Shown: positions 1 to 12,499, numbered from the stretch's first letter. The stretch: DNA of 64,000 nt from Lotus japonicus (GCF_012489685.1 NC_080043.1:15928223-15992222), one strand, 5' to 3'. The notes: a model not told the origin generated them from the sequence alone. Numbers and translations are program-made.

Positions 1-107
1 AAGAAAAGATAAAAATGCATGATCAACTTTCATCTCTACAAAAAGACTCAACAAAAAGACTCAAAACACACAAAGAAATGACCCTAAAAACACTACTAAA
101 ATAGGGT

Positions 108-585
108 CATCATCAGCCTCCATCATAGCCCTAGCCCCACGCCACCAATACTCAGCTTCACCCGTTATCATGTAGGTTGCATAATCAACTTTCATCTCTG
201 CAGTTGTACGCAAGAAGGTAAAGATCTTCTCCAATTCTTGGAGCCATAAGTCTGCCTCTTCCGGGTCGAAGCCCCCAGCGTACTTCGGTGGATCCTGACG
301 CTTGAAATCATTCAGACCCCTGGTCTGAGCAGCAGCTTGTTCAAGCTCCTCACGCTGAACACGACGAGCATTTTCTTCAGCATCGTTTTGTGCAGCCACC
401 AAAGCAGCAGTAGCAGCACGTTGAGCTTCAGCTTCTTCCCTTGCGGCAGTGTTAGTAACTTGTTGTGCCATAAGGGCAGTCAGATTAGCAATAGCTTGCT
501 CCATCGGATTCATGTTGTCTGAACCTTGAGTCTCGTTCGGTTGTGGAAACCTCCTGTTCCTGTTTTCATGAACAGTCAAGACCAC
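108..585 (-). pseudogene. Ty3/gypsy retrotransposon gag fragment
   Basis: The frame reads on the minus strand from the first ATG at 585; an internal ATG at 513 may be the better start. It encodes an Ala/Glu/Gln-rich N-terminal segment that looks coiled-coil, followed by a stretch typical of plant gypsy gag: FKRQDPPKYAGG, then DLWLQELEKIF, then YMITGEAEYWW. In the family this part of gag builds the virus-like particle. The similarity stops around position 110, after which the frame reads unrelated residues, so the C-terminal half of gag, the zinc knuckle and all of pol are absent on this side. The frame is open over the surviving part, so the copy may be fairly recent but is truncated. No LTR was identified nearby. 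The family call is confident; the exact lineage is not determined. Confidence 0.75.
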
Positions 586-599
586 AACAGAAACTCAGG

Positions 600-3180
600 T
601 CAGAACAACACAAAGTTCTATAATAATAACTAACTATGTATATACTTATATCAAATGTATAATTAACAATAACTAGCATAAGGTTATTCACTTACGAACA
701 ACCTTCAAAAATAATCTACATAAGCTAAAAAACTGGAACTTAAACAAAATATGTATATACTTATTTTTTGTGCTATTTCTAATTCATGGCTAAAAACTGG
801 AACTTAAACAAAATATGTTGGGCCAAGTCTTCCTCAGAACAAACTCATACCAGTCCATCCTTTATATAATATGGCATATATGCTTCTAGACGAATGAAAC
901 TAGGTCCTTAAGAGAGCATATCTAGGGAGAGGGATGTTTTTCTATAAGAGGGTAAAAGAGAAATTTTTAACTATTAGATTAAAATTAGTGGCTAAAATTT
1001 TATGGAAAAAGTTTCCTTCACACGAGATGTTTAATAACTTTACTCTCTCTGTCCCCTTAAAACACTACATTAAAAAACCTATTTCTAAATATAAATATAA
1101 ATGAAGAACATACAAATTATACTCTCTTAAAAAAAATACAAACTAAGAGAACTTCACAAAAAAAAAAACTATGTTTTGATTAGGATCTGCTTATGTAACA
1201 TGATATAGTCATATGAAAGATTGTGTCTATCTTTTTTTAATAAATATTTATACAATTTATTTAACATGATATGTAAATCGATTTTGGTTCAAAACCAAAT
1301 TTAATCCAATTTGAGAATCAATTTTTTGAAGTGTATCCAAATTCAAAAACCGATTTTAAAGAAAATTTGTTTATAAACTAGTTTTTTAAGAAGGTGCTTG
1401 TTGTGGTACCTTAAGCTAGGTCAAGGTGTGGTACTCAAAATAATTGTACCAATAAATATATAGTGAGTTAGAATTCATATATTTGTATTGTATTAATATT
1501 TTTTTAAAAATTTTAAATATTAATATTATTATCATTATTTGCAAAGTAATTTTGCACACATAGTTCCCAACACTTCTTCTTCTCTGCATCACTAAAAATT
1601 TTCTCCAAAGTAGAGACGTCAAAACTTGCATTATTGCTTTCATCGTTTGCCAGTCACGATCTCCAAATATCTCCCTCTTTGTCTTCAATAAGCCTCGACG
1701 ACCAAAATCCTATTGCACATTGCAATAATCTACTGGAAAACTTAATGCGAGTTTCACACCCAAAATAATTTCTGAATACAATAGAATTCACCTTTTAAGA
1801 ATATCCGACTCTAGAAACTATATTCTAAAAACCGGTTTTGCAAAATTACTATTACTTCAAGTTAAATAATAAAGTTCATAATAATAAATAAAAAAGAATA
1901 ATGAAGAGTAATCAAAGCAATTTCAAAAAGTTTTATCCCACATCCACATGTTTCAGAATGGGTAATTAAGAGGAAGAAACAAAAATCATTTTGTTTCTTC
2001 CAAAGGCTCTCTAAATAGCCACAAAATGTTATTGCTTTTTCAAAATAAGCTAATCCATGATACACTAGAATTATGTCATTGATATGTTTGAGACAATGAA
2101 GACCAAGGTCAAATGAAAATCTTGAATTGATTTTAAGTAATTAACTTTGCATATTAAGTGCATGTTTGACAACAGTTGGACCGTTCTTAGCTTAGGGATA
2201 TAAAAAGTACAAGTGCAACACTCAAATATGTCCTTAACTACAGAACTTACGATTTCTCTACCCCAATATTTTAGTCACAAAACAAACAAGTGATCAGCAT
2301 AAAACAGAGATATGATCCAGGAAATACAATCATCTCACTCATCATGCAATAAAAATGAGAGAAATTAACATAAGCTTAAACATGCACATAATCTGTTCAA
2401 ATTGAAAAAAACATATATAGAATCGAAATTGCTACAACGATCATCTCTTCAACCCAATCCACAGAGAAAGAAATCACATAAAGTGTCCTTCCTAAACATC
2501 ATACATATTTAAATATGAAAATCAGCACAATTGATTCCCATCCTCAAGTGAACGAACGACGTCAAATAATTATTATTAATTCCAAAAATTTAAACTATTG
2601 TTGGGTAAGTTTTAAAAACTACATGAATAATGCTTTTATATTATTATCTTTAACAATTAAAAAAGTCCCAACTGGATGGTGGATTTTGTTTAATTTTCTT
2701 TGTTGAAAGTGGAACTTGTTTGTTTAATTTCCTGAAGTCTTATTTAAATAATACCCATGTAGACACTATTATATAAGGTTTGTTTTGATTTTAACGAAAG
2801 ATATAAAAAATGAGCTATATTGCTCCCAATTGTTTCTTTTGAATAACTTGGATTTCCAAAAAAATAATAACTCAGGTTTTTCGGTAGAGAATTTTTTATG
2901 TGCTCTTGCCAATAGAGATCACTCATATTTCTAGTTTTTTTTTTCAACAAAGGGGATAGTTCTCCTTATTCTAAAGGCCTTTCAAATCGGGTCACCCCTG
3001 CACCCATATTCCAAACCCATAACACAAGTTGCACCATGTTTTGTTTGTTTAATTTGATAAGTCATAACACTAACTATTTGGTTTTGGGCAAAGGCATATA
3101 TACCTTAAGTACTTAACCGTGGTTGACTCCGACATAACTACGCCTTAGGCATGTTTAAATCTGAATGCCCTTGGCTCCTT
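600..3180. other. AT-rich intergenic DNA, no supported gene
   Basis: Only short frames without recognisable domains occur here. One small structure is visible: a near-identical direct repeat of about 30 bases (core AACTGGAACTTAAAC) at about 724-753 and 788-817. A minus-strand open stretch around 1416-1690 is Lys/Arg-rich and not recognised. Confidence 0.5.
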
Positions 3181-3189
3181 GCTATGCCT

Positions 3190-3920
3190 TTTGCTTTCCA
3201 ACATGAGGAGTGCTACTAGCATCATAACACTATTTTTAATACGCATGATAATTGATTGATTAAAATTTATATGAGTCTCACTATATATAAATTGGATGTC
3301 AAACCTATATTTGTAACAGATTTACATAAGTTTCAATCAATTAATGAAAGTGTTGAAAAACATTATTAAAGTGAGTGTTTACTGTTCCCTCCGTTCATTT
3401 TATAAGGCCACTTTTAAGTGTTTTTCTTGTTCCTAAATATAAGTCTATTTACAATATCAATGAAACATTAATTATTTTTTTCCAAAACTATACTTATATT
3501 TAATATGAAAGAGACAATGATATTTTGAAATAATAACTTAGAGAGAGAAATTTATAAGAAATTAAATAAGATAATCTAGGAAAGTTAATAAATTCTTCTA
3601 CAATTTTATTGCTTATAATTAATTTTCTTAATCTAAGATAATTATGTAAAATAGACTTATATATAGGAACAGAGGGAGTAGTAGTATTTTTCCTTCCAAC
3701 ATAATTGATGATATTCCAAACTTGGAAATGTTTGAATATGTCTTTTACCTTCCAACATGAGGAGTAATGATAGCAACACTTATTTTAACACTTTCTTTTA
3801 AACCCTCATTTATTGATTTATTGAGCAATATGCAAGCCTCACTAAATTGAATGCGGATCTCATAATTTTAACAAACCTTATATAAATTTCAATCAACTAA
3901 TAAAAATTTGGGTTGAAATA
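3190..3920. repeat. Diverged direct-repeat pair around an internal MITE
   Basis: The motif TTCCAACATGAGGAGT occurs at about 3196 and 3750. In both places it is followed by related AT-rich sequence containing ATAAGTTTCAATCAA or ATAAATTTCAATCAA, ending in a GTTGAAA motif. This suggests two old copies of one element with the Stowaway-like MITE at 3382-3680 between them. Boundaries are uncertain and no coding capacity is seen. Confidence 0.4.
3382..3680. mobile_element. Stowaway-like MITE
   Basis: The right end reads AACAGAGGGAGTA and the left end CCCTCCGTTC, the usual complementary ends of plant Tc1/mariner-type Stowaway MITEs. Inner arms also pair: TCCTAAATATAAGTC on the left and GACTTATATATAGGA on the right. 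The left end looks composite, with an extra block of about 45 bases outside the pairing arm. It has no coding capacity. Confidence 0.55.
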
Positions 3921-4666
3921 CCTTTTGTACTTCTTTTTAATATAAAGTTTGACATATAAAAAAAACTAATAAAAGAATATTGAGAAAAAGATTGTTAAAG
4001 TGAGAAACATTTTTCCTTCAAACATAAGAAGATGTTCCTAACACGTACGGAAATGTTTGAAAATTTTGTTACATGGGACACCAACAAATTAATCATCCGT
4101 CAATCTAGTATTGCAAGACAGCTCTCTAGCTATCGACCAAAAAAAAAGACAGCTCTATAGAGTCTAGACCCTAACATACACATGTGGTACGAATGCTTTG
4201 ACCTGACAAGCCATCACTTAATATTGGTAAAAATGCAACTTGCTGTGGCCTTTTCCCTAACTCACTATGAGAAAGTGATTGGCGTCATTATGAGAAATTG
4301 ACTCTCAATGTAACCCGTACCAACCTTTTAAAGCCGTTTAATTACACATTAATTTTTGTCTTCCAAATCCAAATCTTTCCAAACACCTCTGATATTTTGT
4401 TATGGATCAAGATCCTCTTATGTACTTTATTCGTTCCAGAAAATTGTTGTTTTGGACATTATTTTAATATTTCAAAATATTTTTTGTTTTAAAAAGTCAA
4501 TGAATTGTTTGCTAATTTTTTCCATCTATACTCTGATTTAATTTATTTTCTCTCATTTATCACATTTCATATTAATCAATCATAACTCTTCTCTATTATG
4601 TAGTATTAACTACATTCTTCTCTTTCTAAGTATAATTAATAGCTGCACATGATATAGTAAAATTAA

Positions 4667-5317
4667 GGCTTAAATAACATTTTGGTACTTAAAATTGTAA
4701 AGGGAATCAAATTGAGTCCCTAAAATTTATTTTGCATCAAATTGGATCCTAGAATATATATATTTTTAATCAAATTAAGTCATCATTTTGCTCAATTTTG
4801 ACCGGTCAACGGTTCAGTGGCAAGCCTAGTCAGCTGAGAATGACCACGTGGACTTTTTCACATCAATTTTAGTCTGAAAAATATTTTAATCAATTCTAGT
4901 CCTTTATCTTCCACCTTGAAAAATATTTTTTTGTTGCCTCTGGTTTTCTAGGTTTTGAAAGAACAAGGTGAATATGATGAACATATAGTTTTTTTTAGAG
5001 TTTTGAATTTATGGGTTTAAGGATTTGAGTTATGGAGGAAGGGAATGAAGGTGGAAGAGGAAGAATATGAAGGTGGAAGAGCAGGGACTAAAATTGATTA
5101 AAATATTTTTCAAGGGACTAAAATTGATGTGAAAAAGTCTACGTAGCCATTCTCAGCTTACTAGGCTTGCCACTGGACCGTTGACCAGTTAAAATTGAGC
5201 AAAAGAACTTAATTAGATTAAAAAAATAAATTTAGGGACCCAATTTGTTGCGAAAATTTTACAAGGGACAGGTTTAATTCCCTTTACAATTTCAAGGACC
5301 GAAAGAGTATTTAAGCC
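4667..5317. mobile_element. Non-autonomous MULE with long TIRs and 9-bp target duplication
   Basis: The element is a 651-bp inverted-repeat structure. The arms at 4667-4902 and 5084-5317 begin GGCTTAAATA and end TATTTAAGCC, and pair over about 235 bp with scattered mismatches. It is flanked by a perfect 9-bp direct repeat TAAAATTAA at 4658-4666 and 5318-5326. A 9-11 bp target duplication plus arms longer than 100 bp is the signature of Mutator-like elements. The centre (about 4903-5083) is purine-rich and encodes no transposase, so it would depend on an autonomous relative. It shares terminal bases with the element at 30952-31492. Confidence 0.85.
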
Positions 5318-5454
5318 TAAAATTAAATAAGGGTACTTTAGCAACATTATACTATCAATAATTGTTATCTTACTCTTTGTGCCACAACATTAAACAACAA
5401 TTTTTGTAGAATGGAGGGAGAATCTTATATTGAAATTTTATATTATCTTATATA

Positions 5455-6577
5455 CTCCTTCTATTCCAAAATGATTAAAATGATTGTTGTTTAAGGTAAT
5501 GCACACAGTTTAAAAACTCATTTAGTTGATATAATTTTTTTCTAAAACACCCTTATTTAAGTTGAATTTTAATAAAGAGAGAGAATAATAGTTATTGGTT
5601 AAGTGATTGATGAGAATTGTGATTGGTGAGAATTAAAGGTGATATGTAAGATATATAATATTAAATTAAATTAGTATATATGGAAGAAGATGTGATAAAT
5701 AATCTTAGATTTCTAAAACAACAACTATTTTGAAAAATGTGTGAAAACTAAAACAACCGCCATTTTAGAATGGAGGAAGTAGGGTTGTCCAAAAAGGCCC
5801 AGCCCGAACCGAAACCTGCCAACGAGGCATTTTTTGGTGAAAACGGGCGAACCGGGTCGGTGATCGGGTGGAGAAAATTGATTTTTTTTGGTTTTGGTCG
5901 GTTAGTCTCGGTTTGGGCTTGAGCCCGACCGAAGTAACTTTTAAAAAAATTACGCTAGGGCGCCTGAGTCATTGTTTACTAAATAAAAAAAAAGAGTTTG
6001 GGGACTTTTTACTCATCACTCCAATCACCTTGAATCCCATTTTCTAACCCTAGCCGTCAAGACACACCTTCAACTTCAGCACCCTAAGTCTTTTCCTTTC
6101 TCTTCTCCCATTCTACATCGTACCACCATCGACGCACCTTACCGTACCACCATCGACGCACGAAACACTGCACCACACACCACCACTGACAAACGACGAA
6201 CAACCATCAACGTACGGTACCGCCAACAACTCACCACCATCAACCCAAATCACTACATTTCTCACTTCGACCAAACCCTAGCCACTACCCATACCAGAAA
6301 GTAAAAGAATCCCCTTCGCACTATGACCAACCACCTCATCTCTTCTTCACTTTGATGTAACAAATATTTTCCTTCTGTTGTCTTCAATGTCGCCCACCAT
6401 TAATGGAATCCTCTCCTTCTCTCTCGATGTCGCATATCTGAATGTGGAGGCATGCAAAAAGATGAATCTGTTGAGATTTAAGGCATGCAAGTAGAGTGAT
6501 CTATCGAGATTGGAGGCATGGAAGAAAATGAATCTATTGCGGCCTGAAACCGACCGGTGGACAACCTTAGGAGGAAG
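5455..6577. mobile_element. Stowaway MITE, interrupted by a hAT element
   Basis: The left end CTCCTTCTATTCCAAAATG is preceded by TA at 5453-5454. The right end CATTTTAGAATGGAGGAAG is followed by TA at 6578-6579. Removing the hAT at 5780-6569 and one copy of its 8-bp duplication leaves a MITE of about 325 bp whose ends are complementary. The hAT insertion lies in the last bases of the right terminal repeat. Confidence 0.75.
5780..6569. mobile_element. Non-autonomous hAT element nested in the Stowaway MITE
   Basis: The ends TAGGGTTGTCCA and TGGACAACCTTA form an inverted repeat. The flanks carry a perfect 8-bp duplication GGAGGAAG at 5772-5779 and 6570-6577, as expected for hAT transposition. 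The subterminal regions are rich in CCGACC/GGTCGG-like motifs. The middle contains a tandem repeat of CGTACCACCATCGACGCAC (about 6119 and 6144). No transposase frame is present. Confidence 0.85.
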
Positions 6578-6585
6578 TATTAATA

Positions 6586-6851
6586 CTCTCTATGTTCCTA
6601 TTTAACTGTCCACTTTGAAGAATTTTTTTTGTTCTTATTTAACTGTTCACTTAACATTTCAAGAGAGTATTAAATGATGTTTTAACAACAAATACCCTTG
6701 TCGGTACAATAAATGAGGAGAGATAACACATACTTTAAAGGGTAAAATAGAAAAATAATCATCACTTCCTAAAAATCGACAAAATTAATCACACCCTTAA
6801 TATGTGTGCCTCCACTAAAAGTAGACAGTTAAATAGGAATGGAGGAGGGAG
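6586..6851. mobile_element. Stowaway MITE
   Basis: The left end CTCTCTATGTTCCTATTTAA and the right end TTAAATAGGAATGGAGGAGG followed by GAG are complementary. TA is present on both sides (6584-6585 and 6852-6853). The inner arms also pair, with ACTGTCCAC facing GTAGACAGT. The element abuts the previous MITE with only about six bases between. Confidence 0.8.
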
Positions 6852-7695
6852 TAAGACTTTTTTTTGAAAAATAAAAAGCGCATGCTTTTAACTTCAATCA
6901 TTACATCCGGTGATAAATACAGGTTCGGTTCATTTGACATATTAACCTATGCTTTCAAAATTAACACTCAACCCCACATGTTTTGTTAAGATCAGTAAAA
7001 TGGCATCACTACCAACTTAGTAACTTGATGAGTTGAATTAAGTCATCACTCATTTGCGTTTTAGTATTATTCTTATGACCTTTTATTGGTTGAGAAAAGA
7101 CATAGTACTTTTCCTCAATCAGGTTTGAAAGCTTTTTAAAAAGATTAATTGGATCTTTCGATTCATTCAAAACATAATAATGTTATACTAATTTGAAAGA
7201 GAAGAATTTTGAAAGTTTAACGTACAGCTACATGGACAACATGGTGCAAAGGTCAACATGCCATTAAGGTGAGAAAATACCAACATTTTAAACTTAAAAT
7301 GTTACTTATCAAATCGTGGGGTTTTATCCTGGTAAGGTTTTAATGAGGCACTTTTCCTATACTCTTTCTCTAAGGAGGTGGTGGGTGGTGGGTCTTTAGC
7401 TAGTTGATGGTTCTTGATCTAGCTATTATAATGTTGATACATTTATTTTTCTTTCTCCTATTCTTACTTGTATTGAGTTGAAATACTCCTTGTACTTCAT
7501 TCAATATATACTATTCAGCTTATAAAAAATAAAAAAAAATTCGTGCGTTCATTGAATAATATAAATAAACTCAAGAACAATACTATGTTATTAGTTCATT
7601 GAGTTTATTCTTTTTAATATACAAGCATTTCCTATAGATGGAGCTAGAATATACCTTGAAAATTAAATTAGTTTAAATTATTTACAGAAAATATA

Positions 7696-8011
7696 CTCCC
7701 TTCGTTCTAAAATATAGATAGTTTTAGGTTGTGCACATTGTTTAAGATCTCATTAATTGATAAATATTTTGATTGAAATACCTCTATTTAAAGTTGTGTT
7801 ATATTAAGGAGAGAGAAGTGTTATTATTGATTAAGTGGATAATGAGAGTTGTGATAGGTGAAAATTAAAGGTGGTAATTAAGAGATCTAATATTAAATGA
7901 AGGTATATAAGGAAAAAAGAGAAAAAAAAAATGCATTGGTTTTGCAAAATAACTTATATTTTGGAATATAATACAAATTCTAAAATAACTTACATTTTAG
8001 AACGGAGGTAG
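7696..8011. mobile_element. Stowaway MITE
   Basis: The left end CTCCCTTCGTTCTAAAATAT and the right end ATTTTAGAACGGAGGTAG are inverted repeats, flanked by TA at 7694-7695 and 8012-8013. The body is AT-rich and non-coding, about 316 bp. Confidence 0.8.
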
Positions 8012-8775
8012 TATGAAATTACTACGATTATTCAAAACTAATCTATGTCAAAATGAATTTATAGACCCACAAACAAGTCATAAAGCTTTTTTGTTAGGTT
8101 GCTTTCTTAAAGCCACAAAGAATGAGAAAATGTAGTTCAGAGAGATAATGGAGAGATGGGCGCGTAACCAACCATAACATAGGCTTTTATGAAAGAAATT
8201 AAAGAAAATATACTAGCTTGCCACACTAACATGCAAGATTGGCAATTTGGCATTTTGGCATCACAATAAGGTGATGACAGTTGGGGTCATATTTTTTTTT
8301 TCCTCTCTTTTTCTCTAAGCTCTTCAATGATCAAGGAAAATGCTTTAAATACCATAAATTTTGAACAAAGAAGTGAAGTGACACAATTAGAAAGCCATCC
8401 ATTATTTACATCATTAAAAAGCCACCCACTAATTAATGTCACAAGCAATAGTAGCAAAATTAAATTAAACAAATGTTCTTATTAAGACAGCTTGCTAATT
8501 AACCATTATAGTAAAATAATACATACCCAACTTTCCCATACTAGAATATTCTGTTCACATTAATTCACACTTTGCTTTCCCAGCTCCAGAGAGAGGAGCA
8601 AACATAAACAAAAATATCTATTTATATGAACATGAACACCAATGAAGAAACTTGTTTCTACTAAATCTAAGAAACCCACCACCCCTTTTCTCCGAATCAA
8701 AGAGAAATTGACACAAGTTACTAGCTACATTAGATAAAAAGAGAATTCATGTTTAACTTTTAACATGAATTCTTC

Positions 8776-11700
8776 TTAAGGGCAATTGGGGTTTCTACCA
8801 GGACCACCATAATAGAAGTAGTTACCCCAATCCCCTGCATTCCCAGTTTTAACATTATAGCAACCATTTTGCTCAGTGTAAGTGCCAAGATCCTTGGGAG
8901 CTCTAAACTTGTTGTTACCATCAACTATTTGAATGTTCTTGAAGTAACTAGCTTTGCCAAAACCTTCCTCAGGGAAATGGCCACTACCCATTTGAGTTGA
9001 GGTGTGTTGTCCATCAGATTCAGAGTTCACAACTTCTCCTCCCCATTCAATCATTGAGGCACTGTCAGTGAGGTACGAGAATAGAGGAGCTGGCCAGTAC
9101 CCTAGAACATGCTGATTCCCAAATTGCATCCACCAATTGCCCTCATTTGGGTCCTACACATTAGTTTTTTTCCAATAGACAACATCAGGTGGCATTGTTC
9201 TATATTAAATTCAGGGACCAATATATGTCTAGATCGGAAATGATTTGTGAACCCCCGCACACTTTTGACATATCAAGGTTATAGCGGTAAAAAACCACCC
9301 GTAATGTGTAAAGTTAAAAAATCATCATCGAGGACTAATTCTAGAAATTTATTTTTGAAAATAGATTATGAAAACTAAATTCTTGAATGTATTTAATAAA
9401 GTTACATTCCCGATTTTAGTTATTGAAATATTGGAATCAGTTGTCGCCAATTGTTATTGTGGCAATACACATTACAAGCGATCCAAAACTATCAGAAAAC
9501 TCATATGTCCATTAAATGTCAATCTCGCTAGTGTTCAAACATCAGGACCGTATGACCATCTTGGTCCCCAAAATATTTTTCTGCTGACAAGTTAGTCCTT
9601 AGAAGAAAGAAATACTTTTAAAAGTAAACGAATGTGTAAAAAGTCAGTCAAGTTGTTCATACAGAGTCATATTTCGTCAACTAAAACCTCAGTACGACTA
9701 ACTTGACTAATTTTTAATACATTCAAGGACTTTCGAATGTATTTTCTTCTTCCAGAGACTCTAACTTGCTTTAGACCTAATTAACCATTCACTCAATACA
9801 TCTATCATTGAGATATAAATGAATTATGTGTCAGGGATTCTTTGATGTACAATTAAATAGTGTGTCTGTACAGAACAATTTCATTAGTATAATGCTAGTG
9901 TTTGACAAGTGCGGGACATATTATCTTTGCATAATGTCCAATAACCAAAGAAAATATTATAAAAAGAGAAAACAAACGTACCTTCCAGACCAGGATGCTT
10001 ATATCATATTGGGAAGATCCATAGTTAGAAAGTGGAGAGATGCTTGCTCCCAGTGCTATATCATTGTTAATTTGAATAAAGCCAGAACAAAGAAGATTAT
10101 AACAACCAGTGGCTTGATATGCATCACTCTGTCAGGAAAATGAAACATTATCATGAAATGAATAATAAATTAGAGAATAATTAGAAGAGGGAACAAAGGT
10201 TGGTGGTTGAATTGGGTACTACTCACTGTCCAATAAGTGAAGAGTCGAGTGTTATTGTCTCCATACAAATCTGGACTGACCTAATAACCAGAGTAGAAAA
10301 GACAGAAACAGGAAATTGGTAGAACGTGATAAATCATATCTTTAAGATGTTGCTGAATTTGACAAAATATTTAAAGATAGAAGATGACAATAAAAATATT
10401 AGAAAAAGAACTTTGAATAATACCTGCCAACCAGCTTCAATGCTGTTGAGATCTTGACCAAATGCACCAGCCAGAATCCAAATTTGAGACAAGCTGAATT
10501 CATTGGGTTGTTGAATTTTTGGCTCCCAAACGTTTATGGTTGCCTTGGCTCCATAGTATTTATCTCCCTCCACATATGCTATTGCATGCTAAGTGCTCCA
10601 AAAAGACCAAAGGAACAAAGAAAAATAAATAAAATCAGCAGAAATACAACAACCAAAGTCTTTTTCCTCAAGCTAAGATCATTTAGACTGATCCAAGGAT
10701 CAAATAATGACATAATAACCTCTCATAAATTAAGAAGGGGAGGCTTGACACACCAGTAAAAAGTTGTTTTCATGTGACTGAGATCACGCGTTTAAGTCCT
10801 AAAAACAACCTCTTGTGTAAAAATCTTGGTAAGACGATCAAGTGGTTTGATCCTTTCCGAGACTCCGCACACAGCGGAAGGTTTAATTCTGACTCTTTAT
10901 CCTCTCATGAATTATGTCCAATAATAAATAAATAAATAAATAAAATTGATGATATGTTGCTCTTATACTACTGTTTTTTCTTTCACATTAAAAAATTGAC
11001 CTAATAGGAAGTACACAACATTTTCTTCTTTCCTTTTATTGGCCATAGAAATAAAATAAATGAGAAATGAAGGTGTATTCTAAGAAATTAATAGTAACTT
11101 GGACTTTTGTTGCTGCTGCATTATTATCAGTACAATGGCAGTGGCAGTACCTGGTGCCCACTCTGACTAAGTATGTCAGGTAGAGGTTTTGCAGGTTTTG
11201 GCTGAGGGACACTCCTTTGCTTTTTCTTTCCAAATTGCTGAATTGAGCTTGCTCTCAATACATCATCTTTCCTGGTTCTTCTGATAGGAATTGTTCCTTC
11301 TGGGCACCTCCCATTTTTCTGCCATAGCTGAGTTAAAGGCTTGGAATTTGAAGATATTTTGCTTTCTCCAAAAGTAACCCCTTCTGGGTGGAAATTTGGC
11401 CTCATCTGCATCACAAACGCGTGAGTTTATTAAATTAAGGAAAAAGTAAAGCCAATAAAGGTTAGGAATTTTGAATTGTGAAGCATTTGGTGAGAAAGTT
11501 AAGTAATTCACCTGAATCTTGTGACTTTTGAGATCAGGATGATCAAAAGCTGGTTGGTGTGAGAGATGGACACAGTCGATAATATCTCCATCAGGACTCT
11601 GTTTTCATTTTCACAACACAAATGTGACAAAGTTAGAAACTCGCAAAAAGATGAACTTTGCTTAAGGAAAATCACAAAATTAAAGTAAATTAATCACAAT

Positions 11701-12379
11701 ATTTAGCAAACCCAGGAGTAGCATCACTACAAAGTACACTAATAGCATGTTTGAATCAGCTTCCCTTTCTTTATAATCGATTCTGACACCCAGAAGCTGC
11801 CCATAAAAACTTTTCACCATAATTGATTTTGGTTTTATAAATTGATTTTGGTTTTATAATCAATTATAGAAGGATTTTAAAAAAAAAATTACTAGGATTA
11901 TGTTCTGGCACCAAGAACAAGAACAATAGCAGATTCTCAATTATCCAAATGAAAGAGACTAACAGAAACTCCCAAGTGAAACAGACAAGGCATTCAAAAT
12001 TAAAGTTCCTTTCAGGCCAAAAAGGTTCTTCTCAGTTCCAAATCCCAATTAGAAACAACAGTTTCACAATCAATGAAAAAAGTAGAAGGAGGAATAGAAA
12101 GAGATAAAAGGAAAAAGCTAAGAAAAAGGCTAGACATGGAGAAAGAAAGAAAGAGAATTCTCTCTTCTCTACCTTGATGGACTTCACTGGAGGCCTGTTC
12201 AAGTTCTTCAAGTGCTTCTGAACATCCAGCTTCTGACTTGAACTACTACTACAACTACTTCCACCGCCGCCAGCGGCGGCGGAGCTCAGGGTGGCTCTGC
12301 CAGCACAAGTCAAAGGCACCACCAAAACCAACAAGAAACAAAAGCAGAGCACAATCTTCTCCAGCCAACTATTCGCCAT
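8776..12379 (-). CDS. Secreted neprosin-domain (DUF239/DUF4409) protein, 7 exons, 430 aa
   Basis: Exons, in gene order on the minus strand: 12379-12173, 11598-11512, 11405-11151, 10588-10424, 10280-10227, 10128-9982, 9153-8776. All introns are GT-AG, all exons are whole codons (69, 29, 85, 55, 18, 49 and 125 codons), and the joined frame is open to TAA at 8776. Residues 1-26 form a signal peptide with a long Leu/Val/Cys/Phe core ending LTCA, so the product should enter the secretory pathway. Residues about 50-180 are the activation-peptide-like region (DUF4409), with [20 protein letters not shown] and the [13 protein letters not shown] block. Residues about 190-430 are the neprosin domain, with [32 protein letters not shown] and EWGGEV, ending [11 protein letters not shown]. 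The family founder in Nepenthes is a prolyl endopeptidase using glutamates; whether this paralogue cleaves protein is not shown here. Length matches the family (about 400-430 aa). No damage is seen. Confidence 0.93.
10745..10910 (+). mobile_element. Degenerate Au-type SINE in an intron of the neprosin gene
   Basis: The string GATCACGCGTTTAAGTCC resembles the B-box region. It is followed by AACAACCTCTTGTGTAAAA and, further on, by GAGACTCCGCACACAGCGG. These are the ordered landmarks of plant Au-type tRNA-derived SINEs. It lies in the intron between exons 3 and 4, opposite to the gene. It is diverged and has no clear target duplication. Confidence 0.6.
11740..11880. repeat. AT-rich foldback or MITE remnant in intron 1 of the neprosin gene
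   Basis: The unit ATTGATTTTGGTTTTATAA is present twice in tandem (about 11822 and 11841), next to ATCGATTCTGA and TATAATCAATTATAG, which can pair. It looks like the remnant of a small hAT-type MITE common in legumes, but terminal repeats and a target duplication were not found. Confidence 0.3.
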
Positions 12380-12492
12380 TACAGTCTCTCAGCCCAAGAG
12401 CATGCAACTTAATGAGAATTCTGAAGTGGGTAATGAGGAAACAATCACACAAAGGCTATAGAACCAAAAGGGTCACCAAAAAACCATGCAGA

Positions 12493-12499
12493 ATTTATA
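12493..12499 (-). promoter_or_regulatory. Candidate TATA box of the neprosin-domain gene
   Basis: Read on the minus strand the sequence is CTATAAATTC, about 115 bases upstream of the start codon, with a suitable distance for a short 5' leader. It is the only good TATA match close upstream. Assignment is by position and motif only. Confidence 0.4.

Noticed and set aside
1416..1688. Lys/Arg-rich minus-strand frame
   Set aside because: A faint protein-like stretch (GDRDWQTMKAI) could be gene debris, but no family was recognised and the rest is AT-rich translation noise.
9826..10143. 105-codon plus-strand open frame
   Set aside because: It lies opposite exon 6 of the neprosin-domain gene and has no domain of its own.
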